Program-made: the position numbers and the translations under genes
The notes under the pieces: generated by a model
Databases searched by the model: none
Told to the model about the DNA's origin: nothing
The model's input: the letters and a program-made list of their open reading frames with translations, nothing else
NCBI RefSeq assembly: GCF_002222635.1
Contig: NZ_CP022415.1
Coordinates: forward strand, 3,224,001-3,288,000
DNA from: Pseudosulfitobacter pseudonitzschiae
Lineage (GTDB): Bacteria > Pseudomonadota > Alphaproteobacteria > Rhodobacterales > Rhodobacteraceae
Direction of reading: 5' to 3'
DNA length: 64,000 nucleotides
Shown here: positions 57,133 to 64,000 of the stretch, one piece after another
Numbering within the stretch: the stretch's first letter is position 1
How the letters are laid out: every line of letters begins with the position of its first letter

Positions 57133-58271
57133 GCCTGCGCCAGACTATCGATTTGCTGGAACAGCTGATTGCGATGCCCACGGTGTCAGCGGACAGCAAT
57201 ATGGTAATGATCGCTGAACTGGCCCACCGGCTGGAAGATGCGGGCGCGCGCACAGATGTGATGTTGGCACCTTGTGGCACCAAGGCGAACCTGTGGGCCA
57301 GCATTGGCCCCGAGGCACCGGGTGGTTTGCTGTTGAGCGGGCACACTGACGTGGTGCCGGTCGAAGATCAGGACTGGACCTCGGACCCGTTTGAGATGCG
57401 CGAGGCTGATAGCCGTCTGTACGGGCGCGGCACCTGCGACATGAAGGGGTTTATCGCCGCGGCTGTGGTGATGGCAGGCAAGGTAAAGCCGCAAAAGCCT
57501 GTGCATTTCGCCTTTACCTACGACGAAGAGGTGGGGTGCATCGGCGCGCGCGCGCTGGTGCCGGAACTTCAGGCGCGCGGGTTGCAGCCAGCGATGGCAG
57601 TGATCGGAGAGCCGACGGGGATGCGTGTGATCGAAGGTCACAAAGGCTGCTGCGAATACACCACCCACTTTACCGGCCTCGAAGGGCACGGCAGCGATCC
57701 GGGGCGCGGTGTGAACGCCGCTGAATATGCTGTACGCTATGTTATCCGTCTGATGGAATTGCGCTGTGATCTGATGGCACGCGCCCCTGCCACCAGTCGG
57801 TTCGAGCCGCCGTGGACCACCATTAACATTGGTCGCGTTTCAGGCGGCGTGGCGCACAACGTGATCGCGGGCAAAGCCGAGGTCGAATGGGAAATGCGCC
57901 CGGTGGTGCAAGACGATGCGCGTTTCGTAAAGCAAAGCATCGAAGCCTTTGTCGAAAACGAAATGCTGCCGATGATGCGCACCATCTATCCACAGGCCGA
58001 CATCCGTACCGAAACGATTGGCGAAATAGCAGGCCTGCAACCGATGGAGGTGAACACCGCCCGCGATGTGCTGGCCGGATTGCTGGGCACCAACAGCGCC
58101 GAACTGGTCCCCTTCGGGACCGAGGCGGGGTTGTTTCAGGAGATGGGGATGGATGTGGTGGTCTGCGGGCCCGGACATATTGCCCAGGCTCACAAACCGG
58201 ATGAATTTGTCGAGATCGACCAGATGAAAGCCTGTCTGGCGATGTTAGAGCCGCTAATGACAGGCGCCTGA
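57129..58271 (+). CDS. M20-family deacetylase, ArgE-like
   Basis: A 380-residue zinc hydrolase. Metal/catalytic residues are in SGHTDVVPV (H72), GRGTCDMKGF (D104), DEEVGCIGA (E133) and GEPT, with a late His in GPGHIAQAHKPDEFV. It resembles acetylornithine deacetylase ArgE, which removes an N-acetyl group from a diamino acid. The GTG start overlaps the M24 stop, so the two are translationally coupled and likely work on one substrate chain. Its true substrate is an inference. Confidence 0.88.
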   Translation: MSLRQTIDLLEQLIAMPTVSADSNMVMIAELAHRLEDAGARTDVMLAPCGTKANLWASIGPEAPGGLLLSGHTDVVPVEDQDWTSDPFEMREADSRLYGRGTCDMKGFIAAAVVMAGKVKPQKPVHFAFTYDEEVGCIGARALVPELQARGLQPAMAVIGEPTGMRVIEGHKGCCEYTTHFTGLEGHGSDPGRGVNAAEYAVRYVIRLMELRCDLMARAPATSRFEPPWTTINIGRVSGGVAHNVIAGKAEVEWEMRPVVQDDARFVKQSIEAFVENEMLPMMRTIYPQADIRTETIGEIAGLQPMEVNTARDVLAGLLGTNSAELVPFGTEAGLFQEMGMDVVVCGPGHIAQAHKPDEFVEIDQMKACLAMLEPLMTGA

Positions 58272-58278
58272 CGACCCC

Positions 58279-59676
58279 TCAGGATGCGGCTTTAAACAGC
58301 CCCTGTTCCTTGATCTGGGCATAGGATTCATCCAGCGCGGTGCGGGCACGTTTGCCCATTTCCGTGATCTCTTCAGGGGTGATGATCAGCGGAGGCGAGA
58401 TCACCATGCGGTCATAGACGTGACGCATGATAAGGTTGTTTGCAAAACTGCGTTCACGCGTCATGTAACCGGCGGTGCCCGCATCGGCCGCAAATTTGGC
58501 GCGGCTGTCTTTGTCCGGTGTCAGCGCCAGCGACGCCATCATGCCGACAATCTTGGTTTCGCCCACCATCGGGTGATCGCCCAGACCGTGCCACATCTCG
58601 GCCAGTGCCGGGGCTGCCACGTTACGGACGTGGTCCAGCAAACTTTCGTCTTCCATGATCCGCAGGTTTTCCAACGCGACGGCGCTGGCGACGGGGTGAC
58701 CGGAATAAGTATAGCCGTGGTTGAACTCACAGGCGTTCATCACCTCGGCCACTTCGTCCGACACGATTGACCCGCCGATGGGCTGGTAGCCGGATGACAG
58801 ACCTTTGGCGATGGTCATAATGTCGGGCTTGATTCCCACTGTGGTTGATCCGAACCATTCGCCGGTGCGGCCAAAGCCGCAGATCACTTCGTCGGCGATC
58901 AACAGGATTTCGTATTTGTCGCAGATGCGCTGGATTTCCGGCCAGTATGTTGATGGCGGTACGATAACGCCGCCCGCGCCCTGAATCGGTTCGGCAATGA
59001 AGGCGGCGACACGGTCTTCTCCCAGTTCAAGAATCGCTTTTTCCAGTTCTTGCGCACGTTGCAGCCCAAAATCTTCGGGCGTTGCGCTGCCGCCCTCGGC
59101 CCACCAGTTGGGCTGGTCGATGTGGTGAATATCAGGGATCGGAAGCCCGCCCTGTGCGTGCATGGGGGTCATCCCCCCCAAGCTGCCCGACCCGACGGAC
59201 GAGCCGTGGTAGGCGTTCTTGCGGCTGATGATGATGGATTTGGACGGCTTACCCTTTTGCGTCCAATAAGTGCGCACCATGCGGATGTTGGTGTCGTTCG
59301 CTTCTGATCCCGAACCGGCAAAGAACACATGGTTCAGATGCGCTGGCGCCAGTTCTGCAATCTTGGCGGCAAGTGCGATGACCGGTGCGTGCGATGTCAT
59401 GAAAAAGGTATTATAAAAGGGCAGTTCGCGCATTTGGCGCGCAGCAACGTCCGCCAGTTCGCCGCGGCCATAGCCGATGTTGACGCACCACAAGCCGGCC
59501 ATACCATCCATGATATGGTTGCCCTCACTATCCGTCAAATAGACGCCATCGGCACGGGTGATGATACGCGCACCCTTGGCCGCCAGTTCGTTGTTGGTGG
59601 TAAATGGGTGCATGTGGTGTGCGGCATCCAGCGCCTGCAATTCGGCGGTGGGCAAATGGTTGGTAATTGCGGCCAT
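58279..59676 (-). CDS. Class III aminotransferase, putrescine/polyamine (SpuC)-like
   Basis: A 465-residue PLP enzyme. It shows HHMHPFTTNNELAAKGARII, FAGSGSEANDTNIRMVRTYW, IADEVICGFGRTGEWFGS with the Asp contacting PLP, and the Lys in TIAKGLSSGYQPIGG (about residue 286). It is similar to omega-amine:pyruvate and putrescine transaminases. A DoeD-like diaminobutyrate transaminase role is also possible given the neighbours. AAGGAC lies upstream. A TATGATCAAAT motif lies 41-54 bases before the start. Convergent with the M20 gene, 7 bases apart. Confidence 0.9.
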   Translation of the reverse strand: MAAITNHLPTAELQALDAAHHMHPFTTNNELAAKGARIITRADGVYLTDSEGNHIMDGMAGLWCVNIGYGRGELADVAARQMRELPFYNTFFMTSHAPVIALAAKIAELAPAHLNHVFFAGSGSEANDTNIRMVRTYWTQKGKPSKSIIISRKNAYHGSSVGSGSLGGMTPMHAQGGLPIPDIHHIDQPNWWAEGGSATPEDFGLQRAQELEKAILELGEDRVAAFIAEPIQGAGGVIVPPSTYWPEIQRICDKYEILLIADEVICGFGRTGEWFGSTTVGIKPDIMTIAKGLSSGYQPIGGSIVSDEVAEVMNACEFNHGYTYSGHPVASAVALENLRIMEDESLLDHVRNVAAPALAEMWHGLGDHPMVGETKIVGMMASLALTPDKDSRAKFAADAGTAGYMTRERSFANNLIMRHVYDRMVISPPLIITPEEITEMGKRARTALDESYAQIKEQGLFKAAS

Positions 59677-59716
59677 GACGGTGTCCTTTTTATCCGAAAT
59701 GCGGTTGAGTGCATAA

Positions 59717-59730
59717 TATGATCAAATATT
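59717..59730. promoter_or_regulatory. TGATCA-centred site upstream of the aminotransferase
   Basis: TATGATCAAATATT (59717-59730) contains the palindrome TGATCA followed by AAAT, as does the site at 60561. It lies in the 80-base gap between the regulator and the aminotransferase it may control. Confidence 0.45.
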
Positions 59731-59756
59731 GCACTGTCAATCCGACTGGTCCCGAA

Positions 59757-60467
59757 TCACCGTGGTGCGGGATCTTCGGACAATGCGATTCGGACCTGTA
59801 CCATCCCTTGGCGAATGTCTTCGGCAATGGCGTTGCGCGCGGCGTCTGCGTCTCTGTGTTTTAGCGCCTCGAGCAGTTCGGCATGTTTGTCCGGCAGGTT
59901 CGAGGTGCCGAACCGCCCGCACACGACCCGTAGTGAGGGCCCAAAGCGTAGCCAAAGTGCGTCAGCTGACTGTGCCAGAATGGGGGCGTTCGCAACCGCA
60001 TAAAACGTCGTGTGAAAGGCGTGGTTTAGCCGTAAATAGCCGCTGATATCACCTGCGGAGATCGCTTGGTTCAGGCCGTTGTCTATGGTGGTTAGTGTCG
60101 CGATATTGTCGGAAGAGACATATTTTGTCGCCCGAAATGCCAGCTCGGGTTCCAGATTTAACCGCATAAATTCAAGTTGTTCCAAGGTATGTAAATCCAG
60201 AACCGGCACCGATGCGCGGCGGTTGCCCTGCATGACCAGTGCGCCTTCGGCGGTCAGCTTACGGATCGCCTCGCGCACGGGCGTCATACCCGCGTCCAGC
60301 AAGGCCGTAAGACCCTGGATCGTGATCGGCTGACCGGGGGCCAGATCACCAAACAGAACTGCATCGCGCATCTTTGCATAGACTGCTTGGTGGGCAGGCG
60401 TCTTGGCGATCTGCGCTGCGGGGGCGGCTTTGCTGCGAAGCGCCTCTTTTTTCAGCGTTGCATTCAT
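59757..60467 (-). CDS. GntR-family regulator with FCD domain (FadR subfamily)
   Basis: A 236-residue regulator. The N-terminal winged helix-turn-helix spans about 28-95 (AVYAKMRDAVLFGDLAPGQPIT, GMTPVREAIRKLTAEGAL). The helical FCD ligand-binding domain (about 110-230) has metal-ligand-like His/Asp residues (LRLNHAFHTTFY, DKHAELLEALKHRDADAARNAI). The ATG at 60467 fits the family start; a 30-residue upstream extension is rejected. Between aminotransferase and the divergent potF operon, so it probably controls both. Confidence 0.9.
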   Translation of the reverse strand: MNATLKKEALRSKAAPAAQIAKTPAHQAVYAKMRDAVLFGDLAPGQPITIQGLTALLDAGMTPVREAIRKLTAEGALVMQGNRRASVPVLDLHTLEQLEFMRLNLEPELAFRATKYVSSDNIATLTTIDNGLNQAISAGDISGYLRLNHAFHTTFYAVANAPILAQSADALWLRFGPSLRVVCGRFGTSNLPDKHAELLEALKHRDADAARNAIAEDIRQGMVQVRIALSEDPAPR

Positions 60468-60560
60468 TGCGATCTCACTTTCTGGCACCTCTATGGCGAA
60501 CCGCTTGCACGGCTCCATTTGCCATGAAAGCATAAAACATCTTGCCGAAAAGGGCAAAAC

Positions 60561-60568
60561 TTGATCAA
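60561..60568. promoter_or_regulatory. TTGATCAA palindrome upstream of the PotF-type operon
   Basis: A perfect 8-bp palindrome TTGATCAA followed by AT lies in the divergent regulator/potF gap. The shared core TGATCAAAT with 59719-59727 suggests a common regulator, the nearby GntR protein being the obvious candidate. Confidence 0.45.
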
Positions 60569-60615
60569 ATTACACCAAGCCGGGATCAACTCGGTCTGAT
60601 GAACGGGAGAATATT

Positions 60616-61701
60616 ATGACTAAGATGATGCTTAGCACAGTTGCAGCTTTGGCTGTCGTTGCCACTTCGGCAATGTCCGAAGAGGTGCGCGTTTACAACT
60701 GGTCTGACTATATAGACGAAGCCTTGCTGACCAAGTTCGAGGAAGAAACAGGCATTGACCTGATCTATGATGTTTTTGACAGCAATGAAGTGCTGGAAAC
60801 CAAAATGCTGGCCGGATCATCCGGCTATGATGTTGTAGTGCCGTCGGGCACCTTCTTGCAACGCCAGATCAGTGCGGGCGCTTTCCAGAAACTGGATAAA
60901 TCCAAGCTGTCGAATCTGGACAACATGTGGGACGTGATCAGCAAACGTGTCGGCAAATACGACCCCGGCAACGAATATGCGATCAACTATATGTGGGGCA
61001 CCACCGGCATTGGTGTGAACATCGACAAAGTCAAAGAAGTGCTGGGTGAGGATGCACCCGTCAACTCGCTTGCGTTGATCCTTGATCCTGCCAATATGGA
61101 AAAACTGGCCGATTGCGGCGTTCACTTTCTTGATGCACCGGCTGAAATCATTCCGGCCGCTCTGAATTACATCGGCGAAAACCCCGATGCGCAAGACGCC
61201 GAGACCATCAGCAAAGCCGAGCCTGTTCTGTCCGCCATCGCACCCTTTGTTCAGAAATTCCACAGTTCTGAATATATCAATGCACTGGCAAATGGCGACA
61301 TTTGTGTGGCTGTTGGCTGGTCGGGTGACGTTTTGCAGGCGCGCGACCGTGCTGCCGAGGCCGATAACGGCGTGACCATCGAATACTATGCGCCAAAAGA
61401 AGGTGCGCTGATGTGGTTCGACAATATGGCGATCCCCGTAGACGCGCCAAACCCCGATGGCGCGCACAAGTTCCTGAACTTTATCATGGACGCGCAGAAT
61501 ATGGCGGCGGCATCGAACTATGTCTACTACGCCAACGGTAATCTGGCGAGTCAGGAGTATCTGGTCGAGGACGTGATCGGCGATACGGCGATCTATCCTG
61601 ACGCCGCGACGCTGGAAAACCTCTACACCACCTCGCCGTATGATGCGAAAACCCAGCGCGTCGTCACGCGCATGTGGACCAAGGTCAAATCGGGCACCTG
61701 A
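60616..61701 (+). CDS. Putrescine-binding periplasmic protein, PotF-like (importer 2)
   Basis: A 361-residue binding protein. It has a signal peptide (about 1-21). It starts VRVYNWSDYIDEALLTKFEEETGI, the classic PotF/PotD N-terminus, and continues with DSNEVLETKMLAGSSGYDVVVPSGTFLQRQI and GDICVAVGWSGDVLQARDRA. It ends TRMWTKVKSGT. Strong similarity in motifs to putrescine-binding PotF, more so than importer 1. GGGAGA precedes the start; the TTGATCAA site lies about 50 bases upstream. Confidence 0.92.
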   Translation: MTKMMLSTVAALAVVATSAMSEEVRVYNWSDYIDEALLTKFEEETGIDLIYDVFDSNEVLETKMLAGSSGYDVVVPSGTFLQRQISAGAFQKLDKSKLSNLDNMWDVISKRVGKYDPGNEYAINYMWGTTGIGVNIDKVKEVLGEDAPVNSLALILDPANMEKLADCGVHFLDAPAEIIPAALNYIGENPDAQDAETISKAEPVLSAIAPFVQKFHSSEYINALANGDICVAVGWSGDVLQARDRAAEADNGVTIEYYAPKEGALMWFDNMAIPVDAPNPDGAHKFLNFIMDAQNMAAASNYVYYANGNLASQEYLVEDVIGDTAIYPDAATLENLYTTSPYDAKTQRVVTRMWTKVKSGT

Positions 61702-61711
61702 ACTTGATTGG

Positions 61712-61738
61712 GGGGCGCGGCCATCGGGACCGCGCCCC
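61712..61738 (+). terminator. Intercistronic GC hairpin after the PotF-like gene
   Basis: A perfect 9-bp stem GGGGCGCGG (61712-61720) / CCGCGCCCC (61730-61738), loop 9, with no T-run, lies 11 bases past the stop. It sits exactly as the hairpin of importer 1 sits after its binding protein gene; a differential-stability role is likely. Confidence 0.55.
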
Positions 61739-61763
61739 AACTTCTCTGTGATTTCTGTGAGGA

Positions 61764-62894
61764 ATGATTTTGGCCCAGACCGTATTCGCCCCTTGGGATG
61801 ATCCGCAGCAAAAGCCTCTGATTCAGTTTGTGGGCGTGACCAAGCGCTTTGGCGACTTTGTGGCGATCGACAACCTGACTCAGGATATTTACGAAAAAGA
61901 ATTCTTTGCCCTGCTTGGCCCTTCGGGTTGTGGTAAAACCACGATGATGCGGATGCTGGCGGGCTTCGAGACACCAACAGAAGGTTCTATCCTGCTTTCG
62001 GGGCAGGATATTGCGGGTGTGCCGCCGAACAAGCGCGCCGTGAACATGATGTTCCAGTCTTATGCGCTGTTCCCGCACCTGACAGTCTGGGACAATATTG
62101 CCTTTGGTTTGCGCCGGTCTGACATGCCCAAAGACGCCATTGCCGCCCGCGTCGAGGAAATGTTGAAGCTGACCCGTCTTTCCAAGTTCGGTCGTCGCAA
62201 GCCACACCAGATTTCTGGGGGCCAACGTCAGCGAGTGGCGCTGGCGCGGTCGCTGGCCAAGGCGCCTAAACTGTTGCTGCTGGACGAACCGTTGGGCGCG
62301 CTGGATAAAAAGCTGCGACAGGACACCCAGTTTGAACTGATGGACATTCAGGAAACCACCGGCACCACCTTTGTCATCGTGACCCACGATCAGGAAGAGG
62401 CGATGACCGTCGCCAGCCGTGTCGCCGTGATGGACGAGGGGCGTATCATTCAGGTGGCCACCCCCGAGAAGATCTACGAGGTGCCAAACAGTGTCTACGT
62501 TGCCGATTTCATCGGCGATGTGAACATTCTGGAAGGTACGGCCAAGCCCAACGGCACTGAAAGCTATGCCATTGACTGGGGCAACGGCGCACCGGTCACC
62601 GCCACCAGCGTGCGGCCTTTCACTGACGGGCAAAAAGCATTTCTGGCGATCCGCCCCGAAAAAATCGCGATCAGCGCCGAGTGTCCAGCGGATGCCGTAA
62701 ACGCAGTGCAGGGCAAGGTTCTGGACATCGCTTATCTGGGCAATCTGTCGACCTATCACGTTGAACTGCCCACTGGTCAGGTGATTAAGGCGCAATCCGC
62801 CAACACACGCCGTGTGTCACGCCGTGCATACACATGGGAAGACCCTGTCTGGCTCAGTTGGAGCGCCACTGCCGGCGTGTTGTTGGTATCGTGA
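61764..62894 (+). CDS. Putrescine-type ABC ATPase, PotG-like (importer 2)
   Basis: A 376-residue ATPase. Walker A is GPSGCGKTT (52-60), the Q-loop is MMFQSYALFPHLTVWDNIAFGL, the signature is ISGGQRQRVALARSL, Walker B is LLLLDEPLGALDKKL and the switch is THDQEEAMTVASRV. A C-terminal TOBE-like domain follows from about 300. The stop overlaps the next permease start (GTGA). Confidence 0.93.
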   Translation: MILAQTVFAPWDDPQQKPLIQFVGVTKRFGDFVAIDNLTQDIYEKEFFALLGPSGCGKTTMMRMLAGFETPTEGSILLSGQDIAGVPPNKRAVNMMFQSYALFPHLTVWDNIAFGLRRSDMPKDAIAARVEEMLKLTRLSKFGRRKPHQISGGQRQRVALARSLAKAPKLLLLDEPLGALDKKLRQDTQFELMDIQETTGTTFVIVTHDQEEAMTVASRVAVMDEGRIIQVATPEKIYEVPNSVYVADFIGDVNILEGTAKPNGTESYAIDWGNGAPVTATSVRPFTDGQKAFLAIRPEKIAISAECPADAVNAVQGKVLDIAYLGNLSTYHVELPTGQVIKAQSANTRRVSRRAYTWEDPVWLSWSATAGVLLVS

Positions 62895-63766
62895 GACGCT
62901 TTGCCCTTATAGCGGTGCCGTATCTCTGGCTGTTGGCACTGTTTCTGGTGCCCTTCGCCATCGTCTTCAAAGTTTCACTGTCGGATTTCGCTCTTTCGAT
63001 CCCGCCCTACACGCCAACCATGAAAGACGGCTTTGCCGCGCTGATTTCAGGTCTGGATTTTGAAAACTTCGTCTTTCTGACGCAGGATGATCTGTATTGG
63101 AAAGCCTATGTCAGCTCGTTGCAAATCGCATTCTTCTCGACCATTGCAACGCTGCTGGTCGGCTATCCGATGGCCTATGGTATGGCTCGCGCGCCCGAAG
63201 AATGGCGCCCGACACTGATGATGCTGGTGATCCTGCCGTTCTGGACCTCGTTCCTGATCCGCGTTTACGCGTGGGTTGGAATCCTCAGTACCGAAGGGTT
63301 CCTGAACCAGCTGCTGTTGTGGATTGGTGTGATCAACGAACCGCTGACCATCCTGAACACCAACTGGGCGGTCTATATCGGCATCGTCTATACCTATTTG
63401 CCCTTCATGATCCTGCCGATCTATGCCGCTCTCGAGCGGCTGGACGAAAGCCTGATCGAAGCCGCCGAAGACCTTGGCTGTTCGCGGATGCAAGCCTTCT
63501 GGCTGGTGACGATCCCGTTGTCGCGTAACGGCATTGTGGCGGGTTGTTTTCTGGTGTTCATCCCCGCGCTGGGCGAATTTGTGATCCCGTCATTGCTGGG
63601 CGGATCGGGTACATTGATGATCGGCAAGGTTCTGTTCGAGGAATTCTTTGCCAACCGCGACTGGCCCGTGGCCAGCGCCGTTGCTGTAATACTGCTATTG
63701 ATCCTGATCATTCCGATCATCCTGTTCCAGCGCAACGAACAGCGGCAGCAGGAGGCAGAACAATGA
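62891..63766 (+). CDS. Putrescine-type ABC permease, PotH-like (importer 2)
   Basis: A 291-residue permease of normal length with six predicted helices. It starts RRFALIAVPYLWLLALFLVPFAIVFKVSL and has the EAA signature AAEDLGCSRMQAFWLVTIPLSRNGIVAG (about 206-233). The periplasmic loop after helix 1 is only about 60 residues, a useful contrast to the enlarged permease at 51612. GTG start at 62891 in a GTGA overlap with potG. Confidence 0.92.
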   Translation: MRRFALIAVPYLWLLALFLVPFAIVFKVSLSDFALSIPPYTPTMKDGFAALISGLDFENFVFLTQDDLYWKAYVSSLQIAFFSTIATLLVGYPMAYGMARAPEEWRPTLMMLVILPFWTSFLIRVYAWVGILSTEGFLNQLLLWIGVINEPLTILNTNWAVYIGIVYTYLPFMILPIYAALERLDESLIEAAEDLGCSRMQAFWLVTIPLSRNGIVAGCFLVFIPALGEFVIPSLLGGSGTLMIGKVLFEEFFANRDWPVASAVAVILLLILIIPIILFQRNEQRQQEAEQ

Positions 63767-64000
63767 ACCGTCTCAGCCCGTTCAATGTCGTCAGCCTGAC
63801 GTTCGGCTTCGCCTTTTTGTACCTGCCAATGCTGATTCTGGTGATCTTCAGCTTTAACGAATCCAAGCTGGTCACAGTCTGGGCGGGGTTTTCGACCAAA
63901 TGGTACGGGACCCTGATCCAGAACGAGGCGTTTCTGGACGCCGCTTGGGTTACGCTGAAAGTCGCCGTGATGTCGTCGACACTCGCCACGGTTCTGGGCA
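63763..64000 (+). CDS. Putrescine-type ABC permease, PotI-like (N-terminal part, cut by window edge)
   Basis: The first 79 residues of a second permease (MNRLSPFNVVSLTFGFAFLYLPMLILVIFSFNESKLVTVWAGFSTKWYG...), which is the typical PotI/PotC beginning with FNESK...WYGTL. The ATG overlaps the potH stop (ATGA) and has GGAGG upstream. It completes importer 2; the rest lies beyond the window. Confidence 0.9.
   Translation, partial: MNRLSPFNVVSLTFGFAFLYLPMLILVIFSFNESKLVTVWAGFSTKWYGTLIQNEAFLDAAWVTLKVAVMSSTLATVLG

Overview
The window is a chromosomal segment of an alphaproteobacterium of the order Rhodobacterales, most likely a marine Roseobacter-group organism. The evidence is the regB/senC/regA/ahcY cluster with near-canonical RegA, the hemD-mic60-hemY order, the dnaA-dnaN-recF-gyrB block next to rpsT/mutM/ubiE/ubiB, Roseobacter-type Hint-domain proteins, and a polyamine-type transport and catabolism region. 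The DNA looks uniformly GC-rich by eye. I see no insertion sequences, tRNAs, rRNAs, CRISPR arrays, phage blocks or obvious pseudogenes. I count 65 protein genes, two of them cut by the window edges.

Layout. 1-5 kb: redox regulation (RegB cut at the left edge, SenC, RegA), a GNAT/HD pair, and ahcY. 5-12 kb: a leftward hemD-mic60-hemY block and a rightward tsaD-gpsA-yciI-EVE block. 12.5-19.5 kb: the leftward dnaA-dnaN-recF-lysE-gyrB replication block. 20-25.6 kb: rpsT, a crotonase, mutM, ubiE-ubiB and a thiolase. 25.7-28.6 kb: an XRE-cupin regulator and the kbl-tdh threonine-degradation operon. 28.6-34.4 kb: a phosphatase, the serine genes serA-serC with divergent serB, and an asparaginase. 34.5-50.7 kb: mixed housekeeping and envelope genes (IalB, rlmN, DUF883/holin-like, LOG, dapD, dapE, rnr, a lytic transglycosylase). 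A glutamate-receptor-like channel protein and two Hint-domain proteins lie between dapD and dapE. 50.7-64 kb: two complete or nearly complete PotABCD-type ABC importers flank an ectoine-hydrolase-like M24 enzyme, an M20 deacetylase, a class III aminotransferase and a GntR/FCD regulator.

How the genes may work together. The last 13 kb reads as a nitrogenous-solute uptake and catabolism locus. An importer brings in the solute, the DoeA-like enzyme could open a cyclic amidine, the ArgE-like enzyme could deacetylate the product, and the SpuC-like transaminase could remove an amine. This resembles the logic of ectoine degradation, but the usual DoeB family is replaced by an M20 deacetylase and the transport is PotABCD-like. 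I regard this as the best candidate for an undescribed or variant pathway. Other notable points are a permease with a roughly 200-residue extra insertion, a receptor-channel protein with an atypical pore loop, a Hint protein whose catalytic cysteine is replaced by serine, a threonine dehydrogenase lacking all four structural-zinc cysteines, paired CGGA-N6-TCCG sites before kbl, and several hairpins that enclose start codons or Shine-Dalgarno sequences.

All assignments come from reading translations and motifs; no database search was run. Start codons were chosen by Shine-Dalgarno context, overlap with neighbours and family knowledge.
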